This document shows, in pieces, positions 1-11,633 of a stretch of DNA of 64,000 nt. The stretch is from Calycina herbarum (lineage: Eukaryota > Ascomycota > Leotiomycetes > Helotiales > Pezizellaceae): positions 1-64,000 of the forward strand of contig LLEY01000075.1 in assembly GCA_001414485.1 (NCBI GenBank). Direction: 5' to 3'. The translations under genes and the position numbers were made by a program. The notes beneath the pieces are model-generated. The model had not been told where the DNA came from. It saw only the letters and a list, made by a program, of their open reading frames with translations, and searched no databases. Position 1 is the stretch's first letter. Each line of letters opens with the position of its first letter.

Positions 1-245
1 CCCCCCCCCTTCGGATTGAGATTTCCCCCTAAAAATCGGACGGGGATGTCTTTTCAAATTTTCAGTCTCCCACAACAGAAGAGAGAGAATAATGGAAATT
101 ATTTGAAGATGCGTTCGGTTGTCGCCGACCTTTGAACGCTCACGTAAACTTTTCGTTGGAGGAAATAAGAGGGGACCAATGACAGCTTCCAGTATCAGGT
201 GGCTCGTACCTTATTAAGATGATTAAGATGAACCTGAGGTGAGAT

Positions 246-281
246 GGCGAGCTGAAGGTTGACGGCGAGCTGAAGGTTGAC
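246..281. repeat. 18-bp tandem duplication
   Basis: The unit GGCGAGCTGAAGGTTGAC occurs twice head to tail with no mismatch. No function can be read from it. Confidence 0.9.
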
Positions 282-1184
282 GGCGTTGACGAGGAAAAAA
301 GAGGATCAATGATCTCATGTGTAATCAGCCCATCGTGATGGCAAAGACCACGTCAAGAGTTGACGAGTTCGAGGCAGGTACAAGTACAGTATATACTACT
401 TCTTCTCGGCAACTCTTTGGCACCTCAAGGCTTGTAAAGCCGGCAAATAGACGCTTACTTGGGGCGAAAACATCCGTCAAACGGGAGGTCTCGAGGGTGT
501 CACTGTGTTACGGATCCGCCTTGCACCGCCTCAAACTTTGGGCCAACAATTATTTCCGCGCGTCAAATAGATTTCTTTTGACCAACAATTGCTTCCGCAG
601 CATAGGTTTTTTAAACGAAAACGAATTGGTCGGCCTTCTTGGGGTGTGGCTATATTAAAGCTGTGGCTGGGCTCATTACGAAATCCCAAAGCTAAATAAA
701 TACCCGTCTTTACGATATTCTGACACCCCCTGTACAAGCACGACAAACTTTGAACAAAGAACTCTTCCAAAAGGACCAATGACATCTCAATCCTCGCACA
801 AAAGTTAGAGATTTTTATCAATAATGAAAGCTGACTTGAACCCCCAAATGAGGCTGGAAGAGGGAGTCTTGAAGGGTCGCGTGGAGCCTTTCCTAAACCG
901 GAGCCAAAGTGGGGTCTTGGCGCTAGCACAAGACCAATGAGGAGGCTCTAACATTCACAACTGCGCTGTCTCACTGCTGCGCAAAGTCTTGGACCTCCTT
1001 GGACCTCCTTGGAATCCCTCCTTCACCAGGTTGAGTTCTTGGGGGCAATCGTTCGCTGGATTTGGCAAAAACTCTCCCACCCACCAAGCCGAATATGAAG
1101 CGCTGCTGACTGACTTCCAGTTTAAACTGAACAAGACAAGGTACCTCCTTTGACTGTCTGTTGACAAATATCTTCCATCTCTCC

Positions 1185-1212
1185 TACTATTACTATTACT
1201 ATTACTATTATT
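1185..1212. repeat. Trinucleotide microsatellite (ACT/ATT)n
   Basis: A run of about nine tri-nucleotide units, mainly TACTAT/TAT, lies about 190 bp before the PAP2 start codon. Confidence 0.85.
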
Positions 1213-1343
1213 ACAGCACAGTATTTGCATTGCAGTACCACTACACTGACATCACTCCATTTCTCGCCAGAGTAAGAGTCGCTCGCCTCGACGAGTTGAT
1301 CCTTCCGAACCTTCCATTCAGACTGGCCCCTCTCCTCCTCGAT

Positions 1344-1384
1344 CGTCTTCCTCGTCTTCCTCGTCTTCCTCGTCTTCCTCCTCC
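1344..1384. repeat. CGTCTTCCT tandem repeat
   Basis: About four 9-bp CT-rich units stand directly before the PAP2 start codon. CT-rich leaders are common in filamentous fungal promoters, so this could be part of the core promoter or 5' leader. Confidence 0.8.
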
Positions 1385-1396
1385 TCCCCTCCCGTC

Positions 1397-2629
1397 ATGC
1401 GCTACGGACTACGATCGCGAGGCCATTCAGGTCGAATATCCATTTCCCTCGTCCTCAGTTATGTCTTCGATTGGGTTATAATTTTTGCTGCCGCCGGCAT
1501 TGGAGCATGGCTGGCCAACATCACGCCCAACAAACGCCCGTTTTCCCTCATCGATCCGAACATCAGTTTTCCTCATGTGGAAAAGGAGAAGGTCTCGACC
1601 GTTCTCATGGGCATCTGCGGAGCTGCCGTTCCCTTGATCGTCATCTTTCTAGTCACATTCCTACTAGTTCCAGGACCAACAGTATCGAAATCAACACCAA
1701 AAGCCTTAATATGGAGAAGGAAACTATGGGAGTGGCATACGGGATGGTTGGGATTGGCGCTTTCACTGGCATCAGCTTTTCTCATTACCCAAGGCATGAA
1801 GAATCTATTTGGAAAACCTCGACCGGATTTACTCTCTCGTTGTGATCCAGACGTAGATAACATTCAGAACTATGTCCTGGGCTCGTCCGCCCATTACAAT
1901 GTCAGCAACCAAAACTACCCAATCCTAGTCTCAGCCGCAATTTGCAGGGCCACTGGTGATACCCTGGATGATGGATTCCGAAGCTTCCCATCTGGACATT
2001 CCTCCTTCTCTTCCGCCGGATTGATATATCTTAGTCTCTACCTTGCCTCTAAATTGGCCATCAGTATTCCATACCTCTCTCCACGAGCCTACAGTTCCGA
2101 CGAGTCTCATTTATCTGCCTTCCCGTCTCGCGCAGAGAGAAGAAATACAGCAAGCACCAGTTCTCTCTCAGGACCTGCACCTCTCGAACATGATGAGCCA
2201 ACCGGCCATAATGACCATATCATTGCAGCACGCAACGAAGCAGCTGCACCACCAGTCTACCTCCTTGCAATTGCCATAGTCCCTTGGTTCGCCTCCATCT
2301 ACATATCCGCAACCCGATGGTCCGACTTTCGCCATCACGGATTCGACATCCTATTTGGCTACACCATCGGTCTCATCACAGCCATCTTCGCATTCAGATA
2401 CTACCACCTTCCAATCAGACAAGGCGCGGGCTGGTCATGGGGACCCCGAAGCAGAGATAGGAGTTTCTGGGCTGGAATTGGAGTTGGGAATTATGCGGGG
2501 ACCGGTAGCCGGGTGACGGAAGCTACGAGCAAGAAAGCGGATATCGAAGCGGGTGGAAAGAGTCCTCCAACGAGGAGAGCGACCAACGATGTGGGTGCCA
2601 CCGAGGAGTCCAAAGCTCGAGATGTGTAA
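1397..2629 (+). CDS. PAP2-family lipid phosphate phosphatase (DPP1/LPP-like)
   Basis: This is a membrane phosphatase that would dephosphorylate lipid phosphates such as phosphatidate or diacylglycerol pyrophosphate. All three PAP2 signature motifs are present: K135-x6-R142-P143 in KNLFGKPRPD, PSGH at about 198-201, and S304-A-T-R307...H313...D317. Several hydrophobic segments (about 17-40, 70-92, 117-132, 205-226, 285-303, 318-335) fit the usual six-helix fold. The 410-residue length suits a fungal member, with a polar loop at 228-280 and a charged, probably cytosolic tail. The gene is one open frame without introns, and the ATG follows a CT-rich leader. The family is clear; the lipid substrate is not determined. 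Confidence 0.93.
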   Translation: MRYGLRSRGHSGRISISLVLSYVFDWVIIFAAAGIGAWLANITPNKRPFSLIDPNISFPHVEKEKVSTVLMGICGAAVPLIVIFLVTFLLVPGPTVSKSTPKALIWRRKLWEWHTGWLGLALSLASAFLITQGMKNLFGKPRPDLLSRCDPDVDNIQNYVLGSSAHYNVSNQNYPILVSAAICRATGDTLDDGFRSFPSGHSSFSSAGLIYLSLYLASKLAISIPYLSPRAYSSDESHLSAFPSRAERRNTASTSSLSGPAPLEHDEPTGHNDHIIAARNEAAAPPVYLLAIAIVPWFASIYISATRWSDFRHHGFDILFGYTIGLITAIFAFRYYHLPIRQGAGWSWGPRSRDRSFWAGIGVGNYAGTGSRVTEATSKKADIEAGGKSPPTRRATNDVGATEESKARDV

Positions 2630-3530
2630 TTAATCAGGGTTCGTATGTGTATTAACACTTTATTTTTTTCGGTAGGATCACATCGAATTGCTCCCGATGG
2701 GACGAAGGCGATCTATAGAGGGGGCGGAAGATAATCCTATGGATCCGGGTAGTGAGGTGGAGGATATACGTAATGATAAATCGAGGAAACCGGGAGCATC
2801 TGCGAACAGCTTTTGAGGGAGCTGTTTTTACTTGTTTTTTTTTTTGCATGGAACTCTTTTTTTATTAAATATTTTTGGAATTGGGTTGGGGTTTGGGATT
2901 GGTGGCGGGCGTGATTTTTTCTTTCTTCTCACTTTTTATCTGGATTTTCAAGGACTCTTTTGATACCAGGGGATCTTCTTTTCTCAAGGGGATACACCAA
3001 AATGATTTGTTTGTATATCAAAAGACTGTTCAATTACATGGTTTTCTCTGCTTGATTTCCTTGGTTTTCCCCTTGACAGCTGGGGAGGTATGCAATACTC
3101 AACAACAATGTATGCGCTTCTGAGAGACTACGAGGAACACGAAGGTGCAGGAAGTGTATTGAGTACAGTGGTGGTACTGTATGGGGAAACTCAAAATACG
3201 ATCTAATGTTGGTGACGTATAAATGTTCAGGACAAGGAGATACCTGGGTCGCGTTGTGGAAGGATGGACCTTGAAGGTAGGTATAGATAAATGACTTGCG
3301 GAACAACGTACCCGGCGACATCAAGCTCGAGCCTCGGACTGATATTGGGAGGATACATACTTGTCAAGTGCTCAACTTTGGCCTCTGATTTACAACGCAC
3401 AACGGGTTTTTCGACTCGGCTCGGGTCACCTTTCCCTAGGTAAATTTTCTTGCGAGGCTTGTTGGTATAGTAGGAGTAGGTACTCGAGAAGCAGAAAGAA
3501 TTCAAGACACAAGAACGGGGAAGGAGGAAC

Positions 3531-3578
3531 TGAGAAATGAGAAATGAGAAATGAGAATTAAGAAGTGAGAAATGAGAA
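3531..3578. repeat. GAGAAAT-type tandem repeat
   Basis: Purine-rich 8-bp units (GAGAAATG and close variants) are repeated about six times. Confidence 0.8.
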
Positions 3579-3753
3579 AGAAGTAGTATGAGAGCTAGAA
3601 TTTCCTTATTAGATCTAAGATTGAGGGGGAGGAGAAAACGAGAAACGCGAGAGAGAGAGGCGAGGATGGAGAAAATAGTAAAAGGATGGGGGGAAAATTT
3701 CAAAAGATAACTGTTTAAAAACTGGAGAATATGTATAGTGAAGTCTGTCTCTA

Positions 3754-3784
3754 CGGGGACGGGAACGGGAACGGGAACGGGAAA
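3754..3784. repeat. GGGAAC tandem repeat
   Basis: A 6-bp G-rich unit (GGGAAC/GGGGAC) is repeated about five times. Its short G-runs are too short for a confident G-quadruplex call. Confidence 0.85.
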
Positions 3785-6161
3785 GAAAGGCCTTACCTAT
3801 TTTGTTCCTGCTTCAAATAATGGTCTTGAATTCTAAATGAAACCACAACATGGCGGTTGAAAAGAACGTCCTATTTTGTTCCTACGCCTTCTCACTTTAT
3901 TGAAAGACTGATAGAATGTTTGGACTCTGGAAGAGATGATAAAAATATGTATACAAAGAAAACAATATAGAAGAAGTCTTCGACAGCTATTTGACAATAG
4001 AACAGAAGCTTATCTATTTTAATTGTCCATGTTGTGGTTTTATTTAGAATTCAAGACGATTGTTTGAGGGGACAAAATAGGACCTTTCTTTCCGTCGCCG
4101 TAGAATCTGCAAAGCCAGTCAACCGAGTGTGTCACTTGATAGGAGCGAAAATCTCTCAAAGATTTAGGTCCTTCGATGTAGTGATCAACTAGCATCTAAT
4201 AGATGTTCATTGATATTCCGTTTATTTTTTAGGATGTTTCGGTAGGACTTGGGAAGTGTGCCAATACATTAGAGTTGTGGGTTACACATCCCGGGCTGGA
4301 ACGCTAAACATTTGGGCATCAACTTAAAGAAACCAAGGAGCTCACAAGTGAGAGGCATCAGGTTGAAGGTCGAGACGGGAATATCCCTGGGCAGTCTCTG
4401 TCCCTCCCTTTCGTCGCAATTGGTGGACAATTGGTGGAGGACCGGAAGTCGCATCGACATTGTGAGCAAAGGAGCGAGTGAGTACTGGCAACCCCCTCTC
4501 ATGCTGAAAAAAGGGTCTCATAAACGGCACAATTACATGGATTCAAGATTGCATTCACAACGGGACAATAGATTGTGAGCAACATAATCAATTTCATCTA
4601 AACTAAACTTTCCCATATCCAACGCGCGCCACGGAAAAGTGAGCTTGCACCTATTTGAGGTTAGCTTTCAGGTCTTGACTGATGATGAGGATGGTCAAGA
4701 TCAAAAACTTGAGTAACTTTATCAGTTCTCCAAGGTGAAATAATTGTTTCGTCAAAGATTGACTCGGAAATACAGCATATATTTGGATTCATCAGAGAAA
4801 GAGAACAGGGGTAAATAGATGACAATGAAGCTTACCTAGACAGCTAGAAGTACAAATGAACTATGTGAACGGATACCTGCAAATGCGTTGAAGTGTTAGC
4901 TACAACTCATAGAATAGTAGTCGAATATATCGTGAGATTTGAATAATCAAAAGGCAAATTTCAGGCTGAATCAGGTTAGCAAGGCGCGTTAATGGTCAGA
5001 AGATTGCTACATACCTCATTAAATCAGAATTTTTGTTATACGTTCAGCGATCCGAAGATCTCAAACAGTGTGAATAAGTTTCATCATTTGATGCCAAAGA
5101 ACAAGTACATGTGAAGAAGAAATTTGGTTACCTAACAGAGGGTATGTTAGCTAATGTTCGAATTGATGGCAGTATTCGTAGATCCCAAAGACATCATGCA
5201 ATGGATCAGCTGACGAGTTCTCAACATTCACTTCTCAACCGTCTACCCTCACAAGGTTTGTACGTCTTGCTTTGATGAGAGGTAGGAGCGAGAGTGCATA
5301 GTCTGTCCGCCCGTTCGTTCAAAGTTCGTCATAGTATGCATCGAGGAAGAGGACCGAGGGATGGATATGTACCTAATCATTGAAGCAATGTTAGCAATAT
5401 GTCCTCCATAATGTGAACAGTTGATGCGAGAAACAAGATAAGAAGGGTCAGACAAGGCTGAAACTTTTAAAAGACAGAATCTACATGATAACTTCGGAAT
5501 GAGGAATTCCTATTGTGTCAATTCATCATCACACCCAGGCGCAGCGACCAGCGCCGACAGCAATATAAAAAAAAAATGTGCAAACGAACCTTTTAGAGAT
5601 GGAGTTGGAAAAGCGGTGATGTGCGACGTGCTGCGAATTGATTGCGCGACCTTTTGATGCGTTAGCAGGGAACTTGGAATTGGTGCGTGATGAAGCCCAA
5701 AGGGATGGAGGTAGATAACTCAGAATAATAGACAAATCCCCATTGCGGTGTAAGAGTTGGATTGTTCAATTATGTGTTTGTCTCATCATTGAAGGATTGG
5801 GTGGAGAACTGGAATTGGGGGAGCTTACCACGACACGCAAATGCTGGCAGCAGGACCTGATTACTAGGCCATTAGCTGAGTCAGTTCTCAAGAGACATTG
5901 AGAATTGCCTCGAGGAGTTGCTGTTGTTTGTGTTGAATAATCGAAGGAAAGGAAAAAGTTCGTGATCTTTTTCAAAGGCTTGGTGGGGAGCTCCTTAGCG
6001 CGGGACTAATCCGTATCGGGCTTAGACCCATCAGCCACATCTGCATGTGACCTCGGCGTCACCAAAGGTGGCAAACTTCCCGTGCCTCGTCCCCTCCCTC
6101 TTGAAATTACAACCTCTTTGGACTTGTCTCAATAGATAATATCTTTGAGATTTTGTCAACC

Positions 6162-7540
6162 ATGGCACTCAGTGGAGGGGTTTGGGCTCCCATAGCCCTT
6201 AGGACCTTCAAGTAAGTTTATTCAGTATGCGAAGCGCAACCTCGCAGTTTCCAATCTGTTTTGACCTGCCGTTCTGAAGTCTAAGTACTAACTGTCGCAA
6301 TAGATACGCCTTCAAGAAGACTTCGAATCTTCTGAAAGCTCGACTTTCCAAAGTATCACAACCGTTAAATGGCGAACTGCAACCGATTCTTGTGCGAGCA
6401 ACTCCTCGTCAACCAATTCATCCTACTGCACTCCTTCGACAAAATAAGGGAAGATGGTATACAACACACAGCACTATCAATGCATCCATTCGCCGATTCA
6501 TGAGCAGTGGCCCACGACACGCTCCCAAATATAATCGCGCTTCATTCCCTTCATCTGCCACTGCCAGAGCTGTTGGCCGATTGACTGCTCGGGCCCCATT
6601 TGCTTCAACTTTGCGACCCAACTTAACGGGAGGTGCCCTTCCTCGATCCGCAGGTGGTTACAGTCTAGGAAATGGAGGACGAACTGGAGCTCGTTATTTC
6701 TCCCACACACCCGCAGCTCCTGCTCAGGTCATGAACGACGTCTCAATCGCAATTCGCGCTTTCTTTCTGTCAGGAAACAAGGCTCAATATGATGGAACGA
6801 CTCCATTGGGAGAGAAAAGATACCGTACTGTTTCGAACCTACAGGCAGAGACTGGACGTAAGATGCGATCAATCCCTAAACACACTCCAGGTTCATACAT
6901 CAACTTTCAAGTCAACCCCACCATCACAGCACTCACCCCGCTTGGCAAAATGTTCCCAGCTGGCTCTATGATGGAAATCTCCACTCCTCATTTGAACACG
7001 GAAGGCTTTTTGGATGTCCTTTCCGTTGATTTCGCTCGCGCTTTGAAGGATCTTGCGGCTACTTTGGGCGATTTGAAGCGACTCTCATCTCTTGGAGATT
7101 TACCTATAACATTAGAAGACAAGTCCATCCTTCGAGTTCGATTTCCAGGATGCGACGCCGAAACCGTCGAGTGTCTTTGTGACGAAGTCGGGGTCCAAAG
7201 AGGTATGATTTATCAAGACCAAGATTTTGATCAAAGTGTTGGAGGCAATATGGCTTTAATGTTTCCATTTGCCTCTACTTCTGAGAAGACGTTATCCTCC
7301 CCGGGAGGCTCTTTGCGATCACAGACTGGTCTCGAGTTATTCGATGACGATGAAAGCATAGATGAAATCATTATGCAAAATCCATGGCTCGAAGGATGCG
7401 AAAGCATGGAGTCATCCAGCGAGCATGAATCAGCTTATTTCAGCAAGCCTGGAGAATTACAAAACTCTTCGTCTGATTTTGAGGGCTTGGAAGGTATCTA
7501 CCGATTCATTGAACAGTGCGACGATGCGCGTCGGAGATGA
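6162..7540 (+). CDS. Conserved fungal protein of the type annotated as casein kinase II beta 2 subunit
   Basis: The model joins 6162-6211 and 6304-7540, giving 428 residues. The start MALSGGVWAPIALRTFKYAF has a good context (CAACCATGG) and reads in frame across a 92-nt intron into a segment with PLNGELQPILVRATPRQP and GRWYT. From memory, this N-terminal block is typical of a conserved ascomycete family that databases often name casein kinase II beta 2 subunit. I see no CK2-beta zinc finger, so that name may be misleading. The first 160 residues are basic and rich in Ser, Arg and Thr with few acids, which suggests mitochondrial targeting. The tail (about 330-428) is acidic and Ser-rich. Function is unknown. 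Confidence 0.8.
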
Positions 7541-8404
7541 TCGACTCTTTTCATCTGTACATTACTTGGTTTGGGATTGGATTTATGATGCGGAGCATCT
7601 ACTTGTTGATATCACCTGGTGTTAGGGTGGTCTGGTATTGGTTCAGGGTTGGGGGGGATAAGATACACTCGCTCAACTGCACGTAACCAAATTTGATAAC
7701 TTAACTGAGTCAATTGTTTTGAGATGAATACTTTCGAGTGAACTGTCTTCTTATCTTCCCTCGCGATAAATCCCGTTGTTCCAACTTCGAGGGATAAAGT
7801 CAGCCATTTGGTTAAGATTATCCCTCGCAACTGGAGCAATGAAAAGTACCCCTTTTTGTCTACTGCGAGTTCCTTGCTATTGCTGATCTATTTATTCTGA
7901 TTTGTCGTGTTTGTGTAGGCCTTGGTGCTGAAGTTCTTTGGTATATTGGGGTCTAGGATGATTCGCTGGTAGGCATTAGGAGTTTGTTTGGATGGTTTTC
8001 TGGGATTCAGGTCACTTTCTCGTTTCAGTTTAGGATCTATCTAGAGAGTTCCATGAATTGATTCAGAAATCGACTGACTCTTGGAAAAGGAACATGAGGA
8101 GTTACGAAGTCCTCGTTGATATTAGACGGGTTTCAACATTTTTCTTTCTTGCTTCCTTCCGGGGTTTCTGACAAGCTGGCACAATGACTCCACCACACTG
8201 CGTCTTCCTAGAGTCCTGGGACGTTTGGAAGGTCGTTGGGATCGTTTTCACAGAAGTAACTAGTGTTATTTCCTCTGAGAACAAAACGTTGACGACAGGG
8301 GTTATGGATTCTCTTGTACCCCTGATCTTGTTTCTGTTTAAATTTTCATATTCAGGTCCCTATTTTCTTCTCTCGCCCATTGATTAATCTCAATCATTCA
8401 CTAA
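7541..8404. other. Convergent 3' intergenic region
   Basis: This lies between the ends of two convergent genes. I see only short open frames with no protein character, so it most likely holds the two 3' untranslated regions. Confidence 0.6.
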
Positions 8405-10173
8405 CTAACGTCCAAACTTCTTCAACTCCAACCATCGCAACGGCGGGAACACAATACCAGTAAACCCGATAGCCAGCCACCCCCCGATATCACCTCCATA
8501 CTCTCCCCCAATACTCAGCGCAATAGGACCCGTATACCAAACCTGATACATTCCCACAACTGCTCCTGAGAAACCAATCAAGAATGACAATAGTGCTGCC
8601 AGTCCAATAGGCAGCTTACTCTTACTTTCATATATGGACCAATCGAATGGCTTCCCGGTCAGTTTGTGAAATAGCAGATGCTCCAAGAGGACAATGGTAA
8701 TCCAGGGGCAGATCCAATAAGCCATCATTGGAAGGAAATTCTCGAAGACGGTGAAAAGTTTATTGCGACCGGCGACGGAGAGGACAAGCTGTGGCGTTCT
8801 GATCAGTATTTGGGTAAAGCAGAGGCTACGCGAGACCTACCTCGACTATTGTGATAATAACACACCAGAACCAACGTGGGACCTTTTTCGGATAGTTCCC
8901 AAGAGCCTGTATTGTTAATGCTGCACTGTAGCTGCATGGTGCATTATTGGTGATGGAGCCTAGCGCAAGAATCACGATGCAGAAGCCGCCAAAACCACCA
9001 AGGCCGCTGTAACAAGCATACAGAAGCGCGCCAGATGAAATTTCGTAAGCTTCACTCCATTCTGGAACATTGGGAATACCAGTAGCAATCCCGACTCCAA
9101 TGATGTTGCAAAAGATCAAAGCGAGCCAGATACCGGACCAAGTGGATGCGAAGGTGATCCATGTGGGATATGTTTTTGGATAGTAGACATAGAAGTCTGC
9201 ACTGACGGCAGAAAACCCAATGATACTTGCAAATATCAAGGCAAAAAAAGAGCAACGGTTGGCGTTAATGTTTGCGGAATCACCAACCGAGACTGCAGCA
9301 GTATCAAAGTTCTTTCCAGCTGAGCCGATAAGCACAAAAATGGCCAATGCTTGAGGGATGTATCCGAATCTGCTTGTTGTAAATCCTTTGAACTCGTACA
9401 CATACCAGTGGTGATTGTGCTAACCTCTCGATTTTGTTTAGATAGACAATACCAAAACTGGCGATTAGACCGATACACAACGCTGCAACAATGCAGCCCA
9501 CTGCTAAAGTCAATCCTCCTCCATTGACTGCTGTAATCATCTGACCAGTAATGATGCACCCAATGGTACCAAAGCCTACTTGCTGCACAATATTGCAAAC
9601 AGCCGCAATTTTCGAAGGCCAATAGCCCATGAAATAACGGCCAAGGATCTAAATAATCAAAGTTAGCTTGCGACATCAGCAACAATAACGTGCTTAGAGA
9701 ATTATATTCTTACTTACCATGGTCCTTAAACCACTCTCTGGACCAAAAGTAGCCAGGTAAGAAATGCCAGCCGAGGCCAGCGCACTCGCAAAAATAGCAA
9801 TGCAAACACAATCTACCCAGCCTAAACCGTAAACCAGGGGCCCAAGAAGACCAATGATGATATTTACAGCTTGCAAGTTTATACTAAACCACAGCGAAAA
9901 CATGTGGAAATAGTCATGGAAAGGACGAGGCAGACTCTTTTCCTCTGTCAATACGCGCGCAATGCCGCGACCTTCGATATTCCAGATGTTCTCTTTCATG
10001 GTTTCCCAATAACTTAAATTTCTCGCCGAAACAAAATGGCGTGCTCCGTCATATTCATGGTCGATGGAGCTGTTTTTGCCATCGCGATCAGTAGAGCTGT
10101 CGGCAGTGGTATGGACTTCGGTTGGGTTTACTACCACTGCCTTCTCAATATCACGATCGTCGGTAGAGCCCAT
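8405..10173 (-). CDS. NCS1-family purine/cytosine permease
   Basis: This is a plasma-membrane transporter for nucleobases or related heterocycles (fungal Fcy2-like clade). Four exons (10173-9718, 9648-9425, 9369-8841, 8788-8405) give 530 residues with consistent phases. After a hydrophilic N-terminus of about 90 residues come some twelve hydrophobic segments, with family-typical stretches such as LGRYFMGYWPSKI and SITNNAPCSYSAAL. The ATG at 10173 (MGSTDDRDIEKAVVV) was chosen because the in-frame upstream extension offers only TTG. The gene converges on its left neighbour and is followed upstream by a methyltransferase on the same strand. Substrate is not determined; purine-cytosine transport is the usual role of the clade. 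Confidence 0.92.
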
Positions 10174-10850
10174 GGTAATGAATTGTAGGTTCAAGGAACA
10201 AACAAGATGGAAAGCTGTGTTCGATTATGAATCAAAAGGAGCAATCAGGCGAGGAGTGGTATCGTCTTCGCTTCTTCCCCACTTTCCGGGGGCCCTTGAA
10301 ACCTCTTTTCGAAGGTGTACTCCGTAGGTCAAAATTACGACTTGTACGACCATTTTGTCCAAATGGGAATATCTGGCAATCGATGCAAAAGCGAAAGAAC
10401 CCTGGCATTTACACCGAGTCCATCAATTTGGTTGAAAATCTACTTACTACAAAAAAAAGGTAGGGAACACGAGCTATTCTCCTTAAGCTCTTGCTATATT
10501 TTTCTGGCTTCTTTACAACTTGGAATACAAGTATCGTAAGTCATTCAACGATATGTCCTTCAGACAAAACCGCCTAAATGGGTTTAGTTCATCCCGTTGT
10601 TTTCGTCTTGGCACCAATCCAGGAGATAAGCGAGCCGCTCCGGTTAAATTCAGGTTGCAGTGCTTCTGCAGCTTCTGCAGTCAGATGTCCATCCACCACT
10701 TACTATCCCACCAGCAAAGTCAACATTGCATTTTGGCGTTCGGTGTTTGGGGAGACATTCTGAATCAAACTGTGAACGATTCTCTGCTCGGTATACTAAA
10801 GTGAAGGGTGCATTTCCATGTGATATTTTCCCCTTCACCCACTGACTTCT
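10174..10850. other. Intergenic region upstream of the permease
   Basis: This holds the permease promoter and the 3' flank of the methyltransferase gene. The overlapping plus-strand frames lack family character and shift frame often. Nothing else is supported. Confidence 0.5.
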
Positions 10851-11633
10851 CTACTTTGTGATAACTAATACTCCATAATTTGGGATCGTCTGGTAAGTCT
10901 TCAACTCATCCAAACTTGCACCACCCGGTCCTTCCCCCTTCAAGTATCTCTCCGGGACTTTAGTAACATCCCATTCTAGTATCTTGAGCCTTGCTTCTCT
11001 CGCTGCCTCCTCATATATTTCCTTCTTCAGATGGTAATTGTTGAAGTTCACGTCCCCAAGTGGCGTGGGGCCATGTACGCGGAAATAGATTCCATCCTCG
11101 ACGTCCTCGATATGGTTGTAGATCAAGTATCCAGAACCCGCCGGTAAAGGCCGGGCTTTTGATTCAGCGTTGAGAGAGTCTATCGGATTTGAAGAAGGCG
11201 GTGGCGTGATTGAAACAAAATGTCCTCCATCTTTGAGGTTCAATGCGATATTTTGAAACATGTCGACGAGACCAGCGCGATCTGGGGCGTAATTGAGAAG
11301 CCACGCACCAAATACGAGATCAAAAGGTCCACCGTCGTAGGCTTTGGGAATGGAACAATCGGCCTGTATGAAAGAGACCTCTTTCCCCTGGCGACGTGCT
11401 TCGTCTATCATGACCGAAGAAATATCTACCCCAAGTACAGAGCTGGCTCCCCATTCCAGAAAGCTGTATGTATAGAAACCACTTCCACAAGCGAGCTCGA
11501 GAACTCGAGCTTTTTCGATGAAGGGTGCTACTTTTTCATGCACATTCTCTCGCTCAATAAAAGCGATGGAAGCAGTTCGAATATAATCGTAAGGACCTTG
11601 AATGGTATCGTACTGCTGTTCTGTTGTTGCCAT
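10851..11633 (-). CDS. Class I SAM-dependent methyltransferase
   Basis: This soluble methyltransferase of 260 residues would transfer a methyl group from S-adenosylmethionine to an unknown small acceptor. Motif I is clear (VLELACGSGFYTYSF, about residues 44-58), followed by GVDISSVMIDEAR with the acidic residue that binds the SAM ribose, then a motif resembling FDLVFGAWLLNYAP. The start MATTEQQYDTIQGPYDYIR at 11633 is preferred; the open frame extends 12 codons further only to a TTG. There are no introns and no membrane segment. The neighbours (permease, then a 3-kb gene-poor stretch) do not reveal a pathway. The family is sure, the substrate unknown. Confidence 0.88.
   Translation of the reverse strand: MATTEQQYDTIQGPYDYIRTASIAFIERENVHEKVAPFIEKARVLELACGSGFYTYSFLEWGASSVLGVDISSVMIDEARRQGKEVSFIQADCSIPKAYDGGPFDLVFGAWLLNYAPDRAGLVDMFQNIALNLKDGGHFVSITPPPSSNPIDSLNAESKARPLPAGSGYLIYNHIEDVEDGIYFRVHGPTPLGDVNFNNYHLKKEIYEEAAREARLKILEWDVTKVPERYLKGEGPGGASLDELKTYQTIPNYGVLVITK

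Larger units (their letters stand above)
1..1396. other. Gene-poor leader upstream of the PAP2 gene
   Basis: No credible protein gene is visible; open frames here are short and low-complexity. The stretch holds an 18-bp unit repeated twice in tandem (246-281), a near-repeat of CCAACAATTNNTTCCGC around 541 and 581, and a doubled TTGGACCTCC near 990. Microsatellites at about 1185-1212 and 1344-1384 fall just before the next gene and may lie in its 5' untranslated region. Confidence 0.5.
2630..6161. other. 3.5-kb stretch without a supported protein gene
   Basis: Open frames are short, low-complexity or lack an ATG. The part from 4600 to 5900 is unusual: on the minus strand it carries several well-formed splice-like sites, including donors near 5828 (GTAAGC), 5131 (GTAACC), 5014 (GTATGT) and 4837 (GTAAGC), and an acceptor near 4881 (TTTGCAG). 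They come without a coding frame between them, so a spliced noncoding transcript divergent from the next gene is possible but unproven. Tandem repeats sit at 3531-3578 and 3754-3784. Confidence 0.4.

Noticed and set aside
3227..3703. 158-codon minus-strand open frame
   Set aside because: Starts at TTG, is full of low-complexity Ser/Leu from the GAGAAATG repeat, and has no domain.
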